The notes under the pieces are model-generated. The model saw only the letters and a list, made by a program, of their open reading frames with translations. It was not told the origin of the DNA and searched no databases. A stretch of DNA of 43,094 nucleotides, from the NCBI GenBank assembly GCA_003490025.1, contig DNJC01000128.1:1-43094 (forward strand), written 5' to 3'. Each line of letters starts with the position of its first letter. Position 1 is the stretch's first letter. The position numbers and the translations under genes were made by a program. Below, one piece after another: positions 34,356-43,033 of the stretch. Origin of the DNA: Geobacter sp. (GTDB lineage: Bacteria; Desulfobacterota; Desulfuromonadia; Geobacterales; Geobacteraceae).

Positions 34356-34395
34356 CCCCTCGCCCGCCGGGAGAGGGACAGGGTGAGGGTGGCGG
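34356..34395. repeat. GC-rich REP-like unit between radical SAM gene and hemE
   Basis: This is a reverse-orientation copy of the dispersed unit (CCCCTCGCCCGCCGGGAGAG onward, ending in GGGTGAGGGTGGCGG). It is flanked by an extra inverted repeat GACGTCCC (34351-34358) and GGGACGTC (34403-34410). The 202-base spacer has no gene. Since radical SAM gene and hemE are on the same strand, the folded RNA would lie inside a shared transcript if there is one. Confidence 0.72.
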
Positions 34396-34487
34396 CCCGG
34401 GCGGGACGTCGCTCCAAGCCGAACCCGTCATACCGTTGTAATGAAGTGTGCTTCGAGAACCTCAATTAATTAACCAGGAGGATTACA

Positions 34488-35507
34488 ATGAATAATCGAT
34501 TTTTAGACGCTTGTTGGGGGAAACCGGTGGACAGAGTGCCGGTATGGCTTATGCGTCAAGCCGGTCGCTACCTCCCAGATTACATGCGGGTTCGCTCCAA
34601 GTGCACCTTCCTGGAACTCTGCAAGACCCCCGAACTGGCTGCCGAAGTGACCATCCAGCCGGTCGACATCCTCGGCGTCGACGCAGCCATCCTCTTCTCC
34701 GACATCCTCACCCCGATCGAGCCGATGGGCATGGAGCTCGACTTCGTCCCGGGGCCGGTCTTCGCCAAACCGATCCGCACCATGGCTGACGTCGAGGCGC
34801 TCAAGATCCCCAAGATGGAGACCGACGTCCCCTACGTGCTCGACGCAGTCAAACTGCTCCGCAAGGAACTCGCAGCCAAGGTGCCGCTGATCGGCTTCGG
34901 CGGCGCACCGTTCACCCTGGCCTGCTACATGGTCGAGGGGAAGGGGTCCAAGGACTTCGCCGCCCTGAAGAAGATGATGTACGCCGAGTCCGATGTCTAC
35001 GCGGCGCTCATGGACAAGATCACCACCATGGACATGGAGTACCTGAACGCCCAGATCAAGGCCGGCGCGCAGGCGATCCAGATCTTCGACACCTGGGGCG
35101 GCATGCTCTCCCCGGCCGACTACGAGCGCTACGTCCTTCCGTACACCCAGCGCCTCATCAACGGCCTGGACCGCACCAACGTCCCGGTCATCCACTTCGT
35201 CAAGGGCGCGGGGACCATGCTCGAGATCGTCAAGGAGGCAGGCGGCGACGTCATGGGCCTTGACTGGCACGTGAACCTCGGCAAGGCGCGCGACATCCTG
35301 GGCGACATGCCGGTACAGGGGAACCTCGACCCGACCGTCCTTTTCGCTCCCAACGAGATCATTGAGCGCGAAGTCAAGAGGGTGCTGGCAGAGAACGCCG
35401 GCAGGCCCGGCCTCATCTTCAACCTCGGCCACGGCATCCTTCCGACGGTCCCGCCGGAAAAGGCGATCTTCATGGTCGACTGCGTGCACCGGCTGACGCA
35501 GAAATAG
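34488..35507 (+). CDS. hemE: uroporphyrinogen decarboxylase
   Basis: HemE decarboxylates the four acetate side chains of uroporphyrinogen III to give coproporphyrinogen III. The 339-residue product has the family's WLMRQAGRYLPDYM near the N-terminus, GFGGAPFTLACYMVEG, IFDTWGGMLSPADYERYV and the C-terminal FNLGHGILP. A strong AGGAGG ribosome binding site precedes the ATG. A rho-independent terminator follows at once. Many species with abundant c-type cytochromes, such as Geobacter, need a high flux through this pathway. Confidence 0.97.
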   Translation: MNNRFLDACWGKPVDRVPVWLMRQAGRYLPDYMRVRSKCTFLELCKTPELAAEVTIQPVDILGVDAAILFSDILTPIEPMGMELDFVPGPVFAKPIRTMADVEALKIPKMETDVPYVLDAVKLLRKELAAKVPLIGFGGAPFTLACYMVEGKGSKDFAALKKMMYAESDVYAALMDKITTMDMEYLNAQIKAGAQAIQIFDTWGGMLSPADYERYVLPYTQRLINGLDRTNVPVIHFVKGAGTMLEIVKEAGGDVMGLDWHVNLGKARDILGDMPVQGNLDPTVLFAPNEIIEREVKRVLAENAGRPGLIFNLGHGILPTVPPEKAIFMVDCVHRLTQK

Positions 35508-35522
35508 TAAAAAGACCATGGA

Positions 35523-35552
35523 AAGGGCGGCCGATGAGGCCGCCCTTCTTGT
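35523..35552 (+). terminator. rho-independent terminator after hemE
   Basis: AAGGGCGGCC-GATGA-GGCCGCCCTT forms a ten-base-pair perfect stem with a five-base loop, followed by CTTGTT. It lies 16 bases after the hemE stop. Confidence 0.85.
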
Positions 35553-35621
35553 TAGGAAGCAAACGATCCAGTTGCCAGCTTCGCCGCAGCCGCCGGCGGC
35601 ACTGGGCCAAGCGGGGGTACT

Positions 35622-36575
35622 ATGCTCAGGCTTTTCAAGATAGACAACGGGCTCATCAAGGAGATGGAGTTCGAACTGGAAGAACTCCCCAGCCGGATAC
35701 TCCAGGCGGACTGGATCGACGCCCACGAGCCGGACGACGCGGAGAGGGACCTCCTGGAGCTGCTCCTGCACACCGACCTTCCGGAGTCCGACGAGTTCGA
35801 CGAGATCGAGATCTCCGCCCGATGCTTCGTGGACCAGGCGGGAATTCACGTGCACCCGCTCTTCCTGTCGCAAAGCGAGGGGCGCCACATCACCCTGTCG
35901 GTCGCCTGCATACTGCAGGCAAAACACCTCATCACCATCCGCGAGGGAGACCTCGCCGACTTCCGCCTGCTCCGCATGCGGGCAAGGCGCGGCCACGTGG
36001 AATGCCGCACCCCCGCCGAACTGCTGGTCCTCCTGCTGGACCAGAAAGTGGAGAACCACGCGGACACCCTGGAGGATATCCACCGGCAGCTCGAAGGGGT
36101 CAGCCACATGGTGCTCGAGGACGAAGAGTCCGAGTTGGAAGACGCCATCGGCAAGCTCGCCAAGCTTGAGGACAGCAACGGGAAGATCCGCCTCTGCCTG
36201 ATGGATACGCAGCGAGACATCTCCTTCCTGCTGCGCCACCTGCGCGACCAGACGGACCAGACCGAGACGCTGCGCGAGATCGCCCGAGACGTCGAGACCC
36301 TGATGTCGCACACCACCTTCCTGTTCGACAAGATCAACTTCCTGATGGACTCCACGCAGGGCTTCATCAACATCGAGCAGAACCAGATCATCAAGATCTT
36401 CTCCATCGCCGCCGTGGTATTCCTGCCGCCGACGCTGGTGGCGAGCATCTACGGGATGAACTTCGACTACATGCCCGAACTGAAGATGGTCCTCGGCTAT
36501 CCCTGGGCCCTGGTGCTAATGCTCCTTTCCGGTATCGCGCCGTACTGGTACTTCAAGCGCAAAGGGTGGTTGTAA
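35622..36575 (+). CDS. corA: CorA family magnesium/divalent cation transporter
   Basis: CorA is a pentameric inner-membrane channel for Mg2+ (and Co2+, Ni2+). The 317-residue product has a long acidic cytoplasmic N-terminal domain and two C-terminal membrane helices (about 256-275 and 290-308) separated by the selectivity loop Tyr277-Gly278-Met279-Asn280, then MPEL. The short basic tail KRKGWL is typical. A GGGGG ribosome binding site precedes the ATG. It is a single gene between the hemE terminator and the next promoter. Zn2+ export (ZntB-like) is less likely, but family members differ. Confidence 0.92.
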   Translation: MLRLFKIDNGLIKEMEFELEELPSRILQADWIDAHEPDDAERDLLELLLHTDLPESDEFDEIEISARCFVDQAGIHVHPLFLSQSEGRHITLSVACILQAKHLITIREGDLADFRLLRMRARRGHVECRTPAELLVLLLDQKVENHADTLEDIHRQLEGVSHMVLEDEESELEDAIGKLAKLEDSNGKIRLCLMDTQRDISFLLRHLRDQTDQTETLREIARDVETLMSHTTFLFDKINFLMDSTQGFINIEQNQIIKIFSIAAVVFLPPTLVASIYGMNFDYMPELKMVLGYPWALVLMLLSGIAPYWYFKRKGWL

Positions 36576-36626
36576 GGGGGCGGGAAATCGGCATCTTTAC
36601 ATACCAAAATTCATATGAATTGATGC

Positions 36627-36655
36627 TTTACATGGCATATGATTAATGTTATATT
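36627..36655 (+). promoter_or_regulatory. sigma-70 promoter of the FadL-type porin gene
   Basis: TTTACA (36627-36632) and TATATT (36650-36655) are separated by exactly 17 bases in an AT-rich stretch. The start would be near 36662, giving a leader of about 24 bases before the ATG. A 10-base palindrome TTCATATGAA (36610-36619) lies just upstream and could be an operator. That role is a guess. Confidence 0.75.
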
Positions 36656-36685
36656 CGCTGCGTCTTTAATTAAGAGAGGCGGGCT

Positions 36686-37912
36686 ATGGCAAAAAGATCG
36701 GTTCTTGCAGCAGTGGTGATGCTCTTCCTGGCGCCGCTACCCGAGGCGCAGGCAACCAATGGAGACACGCTGATCGGGGTCGCCGCCTCTTCCCGCGCCA
36801 TGGGGGGGGCGGGTGTCGCCGCGCCGCAGGATGCCATCGGCGCCATCTTCGCCAACCCCGCCGCCATGTGCATGGGGCCCTACTGCCCCGGTTCAGAAAC
36901 CGTTTTCGCAGCCACGTTCTACGATCCGTCCGTGAAGACGCGGGTCAGCGTCGGCCCTACCACCTACGCGGCCAAGAGCAACATGAAGCCGTTCATCATT
37001 CCCGCCGTCGGGATGACCACCCCCATCAACGACCGGGTCCGTTTCGGTCTCGGCATGTTCGGCATTACCGGCATGGGGGTCGATTACCGCGACAAGGGGA
37101 TCGACCTCAACTCCTCCAACCCTGGAAACGAGGGCGACATCTACACCCAGCTCCAGATCATGAAGTTCGCCCCCAACCTCGCCTACCTGGTCACGCCCGA
37201 CCTTTCCATCGGCGCATCCTTGCACCTGCTGTACGGTTCGCTGGACCTGGGGCAGGGAACCACCCACAACTACGGTTTCGGCGGCCAGCTCGGCGCCATT
37301 TACAGGATGGGGGACTTCGCTCTCGGGGGGAGCTATACCACCCCGGAAAAGGTCGTCCACACCAACGTTTCGGACTTCGGCTCCGGCGGCGCCAGGCGGG
37401 ATCTGGACATGGAATCCCCGCAGACGGTCGTCGTAGGCGCCGCCTGGCATCCCACGGAGACGATGCTGCTCACGACGGACGTGAAGTGGCTCAACTGGCG
37501 GGACGCGGCCGGATACAACGACTTTGACTGGTCCAACCAGTGGGTCTACGCCATAGGGGTGCAGTACAAGAACCCGGACGGACTCACCCTGCGTGGTGGT
37601 TACAACTACGGCAAAAGCCCGGTAAAGGTTCACGACAACTTCAACGCTTCCGGCACCAGTTCCGTCCAAGGGGAGCCGGTCCCGACCCTTCTTTACGAGT
37701 ATCTGCGGGTGGTGGGATTCCCGGCGGTTACCGAGCACCACTTCACGCTCGGGATCGGGTATCGCTTGTCCGGGAGGTTCGAAGCGCATGCAGGCGGGAT
37801 GTGCTCGCTGGACAAGAGCATCACCGAGCGCGACTCAAGCGGGACCTTTGCATTCTCATCGAAGGTCCGGGAGACTTCCTACGACATCGGGTTGATCTGG
37901 CACTTCATGTAG
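36686..37912 (+). CDS. OmpP1/FadL/TodX family outer-membrane protein
   Basis: This 408-residue protein has a Sec signal peptide (MAKRSVLAAVVMLFLAPLPEAQA, cleaved before TNGD). The mature N-terminus contains SSRAMGGAGVAAPQDAIGAIFANPAAM, the FadL-family plug/hatch signature. The rest is alternating aromatic beta strands ending in a C-terminal aromatic residue before Met (GLIWHFM), consistent with a 14-stranded barrel. Relatives let fatty acids or aromatic hydrocarbons cross the outer membrane; the actual substrate is unknown. It has its own promoter and terminator. Confidence 0.9.
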   Translation: MAKRSVLAAVVMLFLAPLPEAQATNGDTLIGVAASSRAMGGAGVAAPQDAIGAIFANPAAMCMGPYCPGSETVFAATFYDPSVKTRVSVGPTTYAAKSNMKPFIIPAVGMTTPINDRVRFGLGMFGITGMGVDYRDKGIDLNSSNPGNEGDIYTQLQIMKFAPNLAYLVTPDLSIGASLHLLYGSLDLGQGTTHNYGFGGQLGAIYRMGDFALGGSYTTPEKVVHTNVSDFGSGGARRDLDMESPQTVVVGAAWHPTETMLLTTDVKWLNWRDAAGYNDFDWSNQWVYAIGVQYKNPDGLTLRGGYNYGKSPVKVHDNFNASGTSSVQGEPVPTLLYEYLRVVGFPAVTEHHFTLGIGYRLSGRFEAHAGGMCSLDKSITERDSSGTFAFSSKVRETSYDIGLIWHFM

Positions 37913-37922
37913 CTGCGACAGG

Positions 37923-37953
37923 CCCGCCGGTACGCCGGCGGGGGTTTTAATTT
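37923..37953 (+). terminator. rho-independent terminator after the FadL-type gene
   Basis: CCCGCCGG-TACG-CCGGCGGG gives an eight-base-pair perfect stem with a four-base loop, followed by GGTTTTAATTTT. It begins 11 bases after the stop codon. Confidence 0.88.
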
Positions 37954-38147
37954 TCCCTCCACTCTCTCCACATTCCCCTCAAGTGTTAACCATCTCTGCC
38001 GATACGTCCAACGAGGCGATAAAATTCATCCTGATAGAGATGAAAATCCCTCTGCTCCAATCGTGGCAATAATTAAGATTCTGCAATGTCAGTTGCGGCT
38101 ACTGTCGATTCAGTTTTACGGGCGGCAGGAGCCGCCGGAGCCAGAAC

Positions 38148-39164
38148 ATGCTGTTCCAATCGCGTCGTATTGCCATGTTTCTCGGCCTCGGACACATGTC
38201 CGAAGGTGGCCGAACTGCGTCCGGTGGGGATCAGTCCGGCGCCAGGGGGGAAGCGCTCGGCAGTGGAGGTGAGGAGGGCGACGCGCCGGTCGCAGCCACC
38301 ACGGAGGAGGACCGGAGCAGTGACGAGCAGCAGCTGGAACTGGACCGGCAGCTAGCGGAGATGAAGGAGCTGCACCTGGAAATAGAAGCGGCTCTGCGAC
38401 GGACCGAGCAGGAGCACGAGGAGCTGGAAAGGCAGCTGATGCAGACCCAGAAGCTGGAAGGACTGGGCGTATTGGCCGGGGGAATCGCCCACGACTTCAA
38501 CAACCTGTTGATGGCTATAAGCGGCAACCTCGAACTGATCAAGCACGTGGTCGGTCCGGAGAGTCCGGCGACCAGGTACATCGACAACGCGTTCATAGCC
38601 TCAAAACGCGCAGCGGACCTGGCCCGCCAGATGCTTGCCTACCCGAGGAAGGGGGTAAACGAAGTCAAGCCGCTCGACCTGAACAGAATGGTGGGGGAGA
38701 ATGCGGATCTGCTGAAGGCTTCGGTCCTGAAGGGGGTGAAGGTGACGGCCCAACTGCAGCCGGACCTCCCGTTGCTGGAGGGCGACCCCGCCCATCTGCA
38801 GCAGCTGGTCATAAACCTGATCACCAATGCGGCGGAGGCGATGGGAGAGGGGGGCGGCAACGTAAAGATAGCCACCGGCGTGGCGGAATATGGCGCCGAG
38901 CAGCTGGAGAAGAGTCGGCTGGAACAAAAACAGTTGCCCGGCCGGTACCTGTACCTGGAAGTTGCGGACAACGGCTGCGGGATGGATGGTGACACCATCA
39001 AGCGCATCTTCGATCCGTTCTTCAGCACCAAGCTTCCGGGAAGAGGGCTCGGGCTTACAGCGGTGCAAGGGATAGTGAGGCGACACGGCGGAGCCATATT
39101 TGTCGACAGTGAGCCAGGAGCGGGGACCACCTTCAGTGTGCTGTTCCCGCTCCCGCTCCCCTGA
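38148..39164 (+). CDS. orphan NtrB-like sensor histidine kinase
   Basis: This 338-residue protein has a Gly/Glu-rich N-terminus, a coiled coil (about 62-103), HisKA with His115 in GVLAGGIAHDFNNLLMAI, and an ATPase domain with LITNAAEAMGEGGG, DNGCGMDGDTIKRIFDPFFSTK and GRGLGLTAVQGIV. The kinase core is the NtrB/ZraS subtype that often activates sigma-54 regulators. There is no sensor domain and no regulator next to it. The start is uncertain: the ATG at 38148 has GGAG eight bases upstream, and an ATG at 38196 is also possible. The first 40 residues are low-complexity and may not be translated. Confidence 0.85.
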   Translation: MLFQSRRIAMFLGLGHMSEGGRTASGGDQSGARGEALGSGGEEGDAPVAATTEEDRSSDEQQLELDRQLAEMKELHLEIEAALRRTEQEHEELERQLMQTQKLEGLGVLAGGIAHDFNNLLMAISGNLELIKHVVGPESPATRYIDNAFIASKRAADLARQMLAYPRKGVNEVKPLDLNRMVGENADLLKASVLKGVKVTAQLQPDLPLLEGDPAHLQQLVINLITNAAEAMGEGGGNVKIATGVAEYGAEQLEKSRLEQKQLPGRYLYLEVADNGCGMDGDTIKRIFDPFFSTKLPGRGLGLTAVQGIVRRHGGAIFVDSEPGAGTTFSVLFPLPLP

Positions 39165-39243
39165 CCGGGTACAGGCGGGAAGGGGAGCGATGACCACTAC
39201 TTGGCTGTGGGTGGGGGCACCAGGCAGGAACAGAGCAAACAAA

Positions 39244-39275
39244 AAGAGGAGAGCGCTTACCGGCGCTCTCCTCTT
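39244..39275 (-). terminator. rho-independent terminator of the nfnAB-type operon
   Basis: AAGAGGAGAGCGC-TTACCG-GCGCTCTCCTCTT is a 13-base-pair perfect stem with a six-base loop. On the minus strand it is followed by TTTGTTTG, so it ends the leftward transcript 28 bases after the stop. It may also stop the rightward kinase transcript, though with a poorer T tract. Confidence 0.88.
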
Positions 39276-39302
39276 CTCGTTGGTGCTGTATGAGCGGGAA
39301 AG

Positions 39303-40712
39303 TTACCGCTTCAGGTAGTCGTTGATGGCTGCCGCCGCGCGTTTCCCGTCGCCCATGGCGAGGATGACGGTGGCGCCGCCCCTGACGATATCGCCGCCGG
39401 CAAAAACGCCGGCGATGCTGGTCTCACCCTCTTCGTTGGTGACGATGTTGCCCCACTTGTTGAGGGAGAGGTTGGGTGCCGTGGCGGTGAGGAGCGGGTT
39501 GGCGCTGGTTCCGACGGCGTTGATCACGATCCCGGCCGGGAGGTCGAACTCGGAACCCACGATCGGCTGCGGTCTGCGACGACCGGAATCGTCCGCCGGG
39601 CCGAGTTCCATCTTCTGGCACCTGAGTGCCGAGACCCAGCCGTCCTCCGTGGCGACGATGGCGAGGGGGGCGGTGAGCATGATGAACTCGACCCCTTCCT
39701 CCTTGGCGTGCTTGATCTCCTCGACCCTGGCCGGCATCTCAGCCTCGCCGCGGCGGTAGACGATCATGGCGCGCTCGGCGCCAAGCCTCCTCGCGGTCCT
39801 GACGCAGTCCATGGCCGTGTTCCCGCCGCCGATGACAGCGACCTCGCTTCTCTTCAGTATCGGGGTGGAGCTGTCTTCCCTGCGGCCAGCCTCCATGAGG
39901 TTAACGCGGGTGAGGAATTCATTGGCGGCATAGACACCTTTGAGGTTCTCGCCGGCGATGTTCAGCATGGTCGGCAGGCCCGCGCCGTTGGCGATGAAGA
40001 CGGCGTCGAAATCGTCGCTCAGTTCCGAGATGGTCAGGGTCTTGCCGATGATGACGTTGCATTCTATGGTCACGCCGAGGGCGGAAAGGACGGAAACCTC
40101 GCGGTCGATGATGTCCTTGGGGAGCCGGAATTCAGGGATGCCGTAGCGAAGCACGCCGCCGGTGTCGTGAAGCGCCTCGAAGATGGTGACCTTGTGCCCC
40201 TGCCGGGCCAGTTCGCCGGCGGCGGTGAGGCCGGCAGGCCCGCAACCGACGACGGCAACCGATTTGCCGGTCGGCTCAGGCTTCGCATCCGGCAAAAGCT
40301 GGTCTGGGTGCTGCATGGCCCAGTCGGCCACGTAGCGCTCCAGGTAACCGATCGCCACCGCTTCTCCCTTGAGACCACGGACGCAGAGTGCCTCGCACTG
40401 GGTCTCCTGCGGGCAGACCCTGCCGCAAACGGCGGGAAGTGCGTTGTCGCCGCGCAGAATCTGGGCGGCGCGGGGAAGGTCCTCGCACGCCAGCGCGTCG
40501 ATGAACTCGGGGATCGAGACCCCGACCGGGCAGCCGGCCACGCAGTTCCTGTTCTTGCACTGCAGGCAGCGCTCCGCCTCTTTCCGGGCCTGCCCTGAGT
40601 TCAGCCCGAGGTTCACCTCTTCGAAGTTCTTGTTCCTCACGTCCGCCGGAAGTTCCGGCATGTGGACCCGCTCTATAGCCATCCTCTCTTTGGGGGACAA
40701 TTTGTTGCTCAC
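39303..40712 (-). CDS. NADPH-binding flavoprotein subunit, NfnB / glutamate-synthase-small-subunit type
   Basis: This 469-residue protein has an N-terminal cysteine-rich domain for two [4Fe-4S] clusters (ERCLQCKNRNCVAGCPVGV and AVCGRVCPQETQCEALC), an FAD motif GCGPAGLTAAGELARQGH, and an NAD(P) motif VIGGGNTAMDCVRTARRLGAE. It matches NfnB, sulfide dehydrogenase alpha, and GltD-like proteins. With the partner encoded upstream it most likely transfers electrons between NADH, NADPH and ferredoxin by flavin-based bifurcation. The start is GTG at 40712: AAGGAGG lies seven bases upstream, and GTGA overlaps the stop of the partner gene. The frame is open far upstream but only as overlap. Confidence 0.88.
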   Translation of the reverse strand: MSNKLSPKERMAIERVHMPELPADVRNKNFEEVNLGLNSGQARKEAERCLQCKNRNCVAGCPVGVSIPEFIDALACEDLPRAAQILRGDNALPAVCGRVCPQETQCEALCVRGLKGEAVAIGYLERYVADWAMQHPDQLLPDAKPEPTGKSVAVVGCGPAGLTAAGELARQGHKVTIFEALHDTGGVLRYGIPEFRLPKDIIDREVSVLSALGVTIECNVIIGKTLTISELSDDFDAVFIANGAGLPTMLNIAGENLKGVYAANEFLTRVNLMEAGRREDSSTPILKRSEVAVIGGGNTAMDCVRTARRLGAERAMIVYRRGEAEMPARVEEIKHAKEEGVEFIMLTAPLAIVATEDGWVSALRCQKMELGPADDSGRRRPQPIVGSEFDLPAGIVINAVGTSANPLLTATAPNLSLNKWGNIVTNEEGETSIAGVFAGGDIVRGGATVILAMGDGKRAAAAINDYLKR

Positions 40713-41557
40713 TTCGCTACCTCCTTGACTAACTTGCAATCCGTTGCCGCATGCCTGACCGCCTCTTCCTTGCGGTAGCTGGTGAGGCGGTCGCTCAGGC
40801 CGTCGAAATCGACCAGGTGCGCGTCGAACTCCGGGCCATCCACGCAGGCGAACTTCGTTTCCTTTCCGACCTGCACGCGGCAGCCGCCGCACATGCCGGT
40901 GCCGTCGATCATGATCGGGTTGAGGCTGACGATGGTTTCGATGCCGGGCTCGCGCGTCATGTTGGCGACAGCCTTCATCATGGGTACCGGCCCGACCGCG
41001 AAAACAGCCCGGGGTGCGCGCTGCGGGTCGGCGAGCATTTCGGCAAGCGGGCCCGTGACGAACCCTTTGGTCCCGAGGCTGCCATCCTCCGTCGCTATCA
41101 GCAAGTTCTTGGAGAGCGGCCCCAGTTCGTCAGCCAGTATTATGTAGCGGCCGGAGCGGCCGCCGATGATGGTCGTTATCTCGTTTCCCGCCTCGGCCAA
41201 CGCTTTTACCAGCGGGAACAGCACCGCGGTACCTACGCCGCCGCCCACGCAGGCCACGCGTCCCCAGTTGGTGATGTGCGTTTCCTTGCCCAGCGGACCG
41301 GCCACGTCCCTGATGAAGCCGCCGACGGGGGTGTCGACGATCTTGCGGGTCGAGGCGCCGATTGCCTGGATGAAAAGGGTAATCGTGCCGGCTTCCGGGT
41401 CGGCGTCGCCGATCGTCAGGGGGATGCGTTCTTCACCCTGGGCCAGCCTCACCATCACGAACTGCCCGGCCTTTCTTGCTCGAGCGATTCGAGGCGCGAC
41501 CAACACCATCCTGTGGAGGTTTTCCGCGAGAATCTCGTTGCTTAAAACTTCGAACAT
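40709..41557 (-). CDS. FAD/NAD-binding subunit, NfnA / sulfide dehydrogenase beta type
   Basis: This 282-residue protein has a ferredoxin-reductase-like FAD domain (FVMVRLAQGEERIPLTIGDAD), an NAD-binding domain with CVGGGVGTAVLFPLVKALAEAG, and a C-terminal [2Fe-2S] site in MIDGTGMCGGCRVQV with a further cysteine in FACVDGPEFDAHLVDF. This is the layout of NfnA, the partner of NfnB. The ATG at 41557 has AAGGTGA upstream. The pair ends at a strong terminator. Pure sequence reading cannot tell NADH-ferredoxin:NADP oxidoreductase from sulfide dehydrogenase; the former is more usual in anaerobes. Confidence 0.88.
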   Translation of the reverse strand: MFEVLSNEILAENLHRMVLVAPRIARARKAGQFVMVRLAQGEERIPLTIGDADPEAGTITLFIQAIGASTRKIVDTPVGGFIRDVAGPLGKETHITNWGRVACVGGGVGTAVLFPLVKALAEAGNEITTIIGGRSGRYIILADELGPLSKNLLIATEDGSLGTKGFVTGPLAEMLADPQRAPRAVFAVGPVPMMKAVANMTREPGIETIVSLNPIMIDGTGMCGGCRVQVGKETKFACVDGPEFDAHLVDFDGLSDRLTSYRKEEAVRHAATDCKLVKEVAK

Positions 41558-41940
41558 TGGGGTCACCTTCTTTGCGTCTGGGGATTTGGTGCAGACTACT
41601 GCGATAGTGAATACGATATCAGTACCAAGGGGAATTACGCAAGCAAGTATACGGAAAGTAACAAAAGCCGGGAGGCAATTGACAATTGACAATGGACAAT
41701 TGACAACTAAAACCCAACGGCGGGGCTGGGGGCTGGGGACTGGGCGAAAACCCCTCGCCCTCCGGGAGAGGGGCAGGGGTGAGGGCGTTGCCACGGAGGA
41801 AAAGATTGTGTCTGTGAAGCCGAACTTTCAACTTCCGATCCCAAACTACAAGTTTGCGAGGACAAACTTTCAGTTTATGGTTGTAAATTGGATGTTTGCT
41901 CCGACAAACTTTTAGTCCGCGGGCGTGGGGGGAGGTTTAG
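41558..41940. repeat. spacer with heptamer repeat and GC-rich REP-like unit
   Basis: These 383 bases hold no supported gene. A period-7 array of ATTGACA lies at 41676-41707. A reverse copy of the dispersed GC-rich unit (CCCCTCGCCCTCCGGGAGAG onward) lies at 41751-41792. A low-complexity AACTTTCAACTT-like stretch follows (about 41820-41912). Translations such as VNCQLSIVNCQL arise from the heptamer in several frames and are not proteins. A promoter for the NfnA-type gene must lie here but was not identified. Confidence 0.7.
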
Positions 41941-42822
41941 TTACCCCAACGTCTTCACCCGCCAGGTGGCGCAGATGATGCCGGCGAAGATAAGCGTGAT
42001 TCCTGCGACATGGAAGAGATAAAGGCGCTCCCCGAGAAAGACGACCGCCATGATGGTGCTGAAGGCGGGCATCAGATGCACGAACTGCCCACCTATGTGA
42101 GGGCCGATCTTCCGCAAACCGGTATTCCAGCAAGTGAAGGCGACCACCGAGGCGAGGACCCCGACGTAACCGATGCTGAGCACGGTCGCCTTGTTCCAGA
42201 CCATCAGGTTCCCGGACGCGATCTCCCACGCGTAGAACGGGATCAGCATGACCAGGCCGCACAGCGAGATGCAAAACAGGAACACGAAAGGGTTCAATCC
42301 CTGCGGGTAGCGCTTGATGGCGACGGAGTAGAGGCCCCAGGCGATTGCGGCCAGCAGCACCAGTAGATCACCGTGATTGAAGGTGAGCGTCAGGATCCGG
42401 GACGGATCCCCCCGCAGGATGATAGCGGCGACGCCGATGAGTGAAAGGGCGATGCCGACGTGCTGGCGCAGGACTACCCTTTGTCCGTAGAAGATGCGCG
42501 CGAAGATGATGATAAAGACGGGAATGGCGGAGTTGACCAGCGCCGCGTTGATGGCGGTAGTGGTGTGCATGGCCGTGTAGATCAGGAAGTTGAAGAGAGT
42601 CACACCGAAGAGACCGCAGATGCAGATGGTGACCCAGTTGTCGCGGACGAGGTGCCATTCCCGGCGCAGGCGCGGCAGGGCGACAGGAGCGAGCACGACA
42701 GCCGCCACCACCCAGCGCCAGAAGACAAACCCCACCGGCGGGATGACATCATTCATCGCCCTGCTGATCACGAAATTACCCGACCAAATCAGGGCGCTCA
42801 GGGTGAGAAGGAGATACGGCAT
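41941..42822 (-). CDS. EamA/DMT family permease
   Basis: This 293-residue protein has about ten hydrophobic segments arranged as two EamA repeats (about 1-135 and 147-290), starting MPYLLLTLSALIWSGNFVIS. It includes the conserved PVFIIIFARIFYGQRV and the matching MPAFSTIMAVVFLGERLYLFHVAG in the second half. Such drug/metabolite transporters export amino acids, nucleosides or drugs; the substrate is unknown. I use the ATG at 42822, preceded by GGAGG; an ATG five codons earlier overlaps that site. Confidence 0.9.
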   Translation of the reverse strand: MPYLLLTLSALIWSGNFVISRAMNDVIPPVGFVFWRWVVAAVVLAPVALPRLRREWHLVRDNWVTICICGLFGVTLFNFLIYTAMHTTTAINAALVNSAIPVFIIIFARIFYGQRVVLRQHVGIALSLIGVAAIILRGDPSRILTLTFNHGDLLVLLAAIAWGLYSVAIKRYPQGLNPFVFLFCISLCGLVMLIPFYAWEIASGNLMVWNKATVLSIGYVGVLASVVAFTCWNTGLRKIGPHIGGQFVHLMPAFSTIMAVVFLGERLYLFHVAGITLIFAGIICATWRVKTLG

Positions 42823-42973
42823 CGGGAATTCCTCCAAAACCCGCAGACTGGCGCACTTCGGTCTCTAAAGTCAAGGCGAAACTAAAGGAGAATGCTACAG
42901 CTGCCGCTAAATTCAACTAGAGGTGCTCGGTCCTGGCAAGTCTCTGCCGATACAGTTTCCTGAAGAGCAAGAA

Positions 42974-42998
42974 GGGCTTTGGAACATGTCCAAAGCCC
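42974..42998 (-). terminator. terminator after the PyrK-like gene
   Basis: GGGCTTTGGA-ACATG-TCCAAAGCCC is a ten-base-pair perfect stem with a five-base loop. Leftward it is followed by TTCTTGCTCTTC. It lies 36 bases after the stop of the gene entering from the right. Confidence 0.8.
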
Positions 42999-43033
42999 TC
43001 CGGGGAAAAGCGAGAATAATTACCGATCTAAGT

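Noticed and set aside
38070..38100. A possible sigma-54 promoter (TGGCAATAATTAAGATTCTGC) before the NtrB-like kinase.
   Set aside because: GG and GC are 16 bases apart instead of 10, so it does not fit the sigma-54 consensus.
41619..41831. Possible small protein containing SCQLSIVNCQLPP.
   Set aside because: The peptide is the translation of the ATTGACA heptamer array; the same pattern appears in other frames and at 28990, so it is a repeat artefact.
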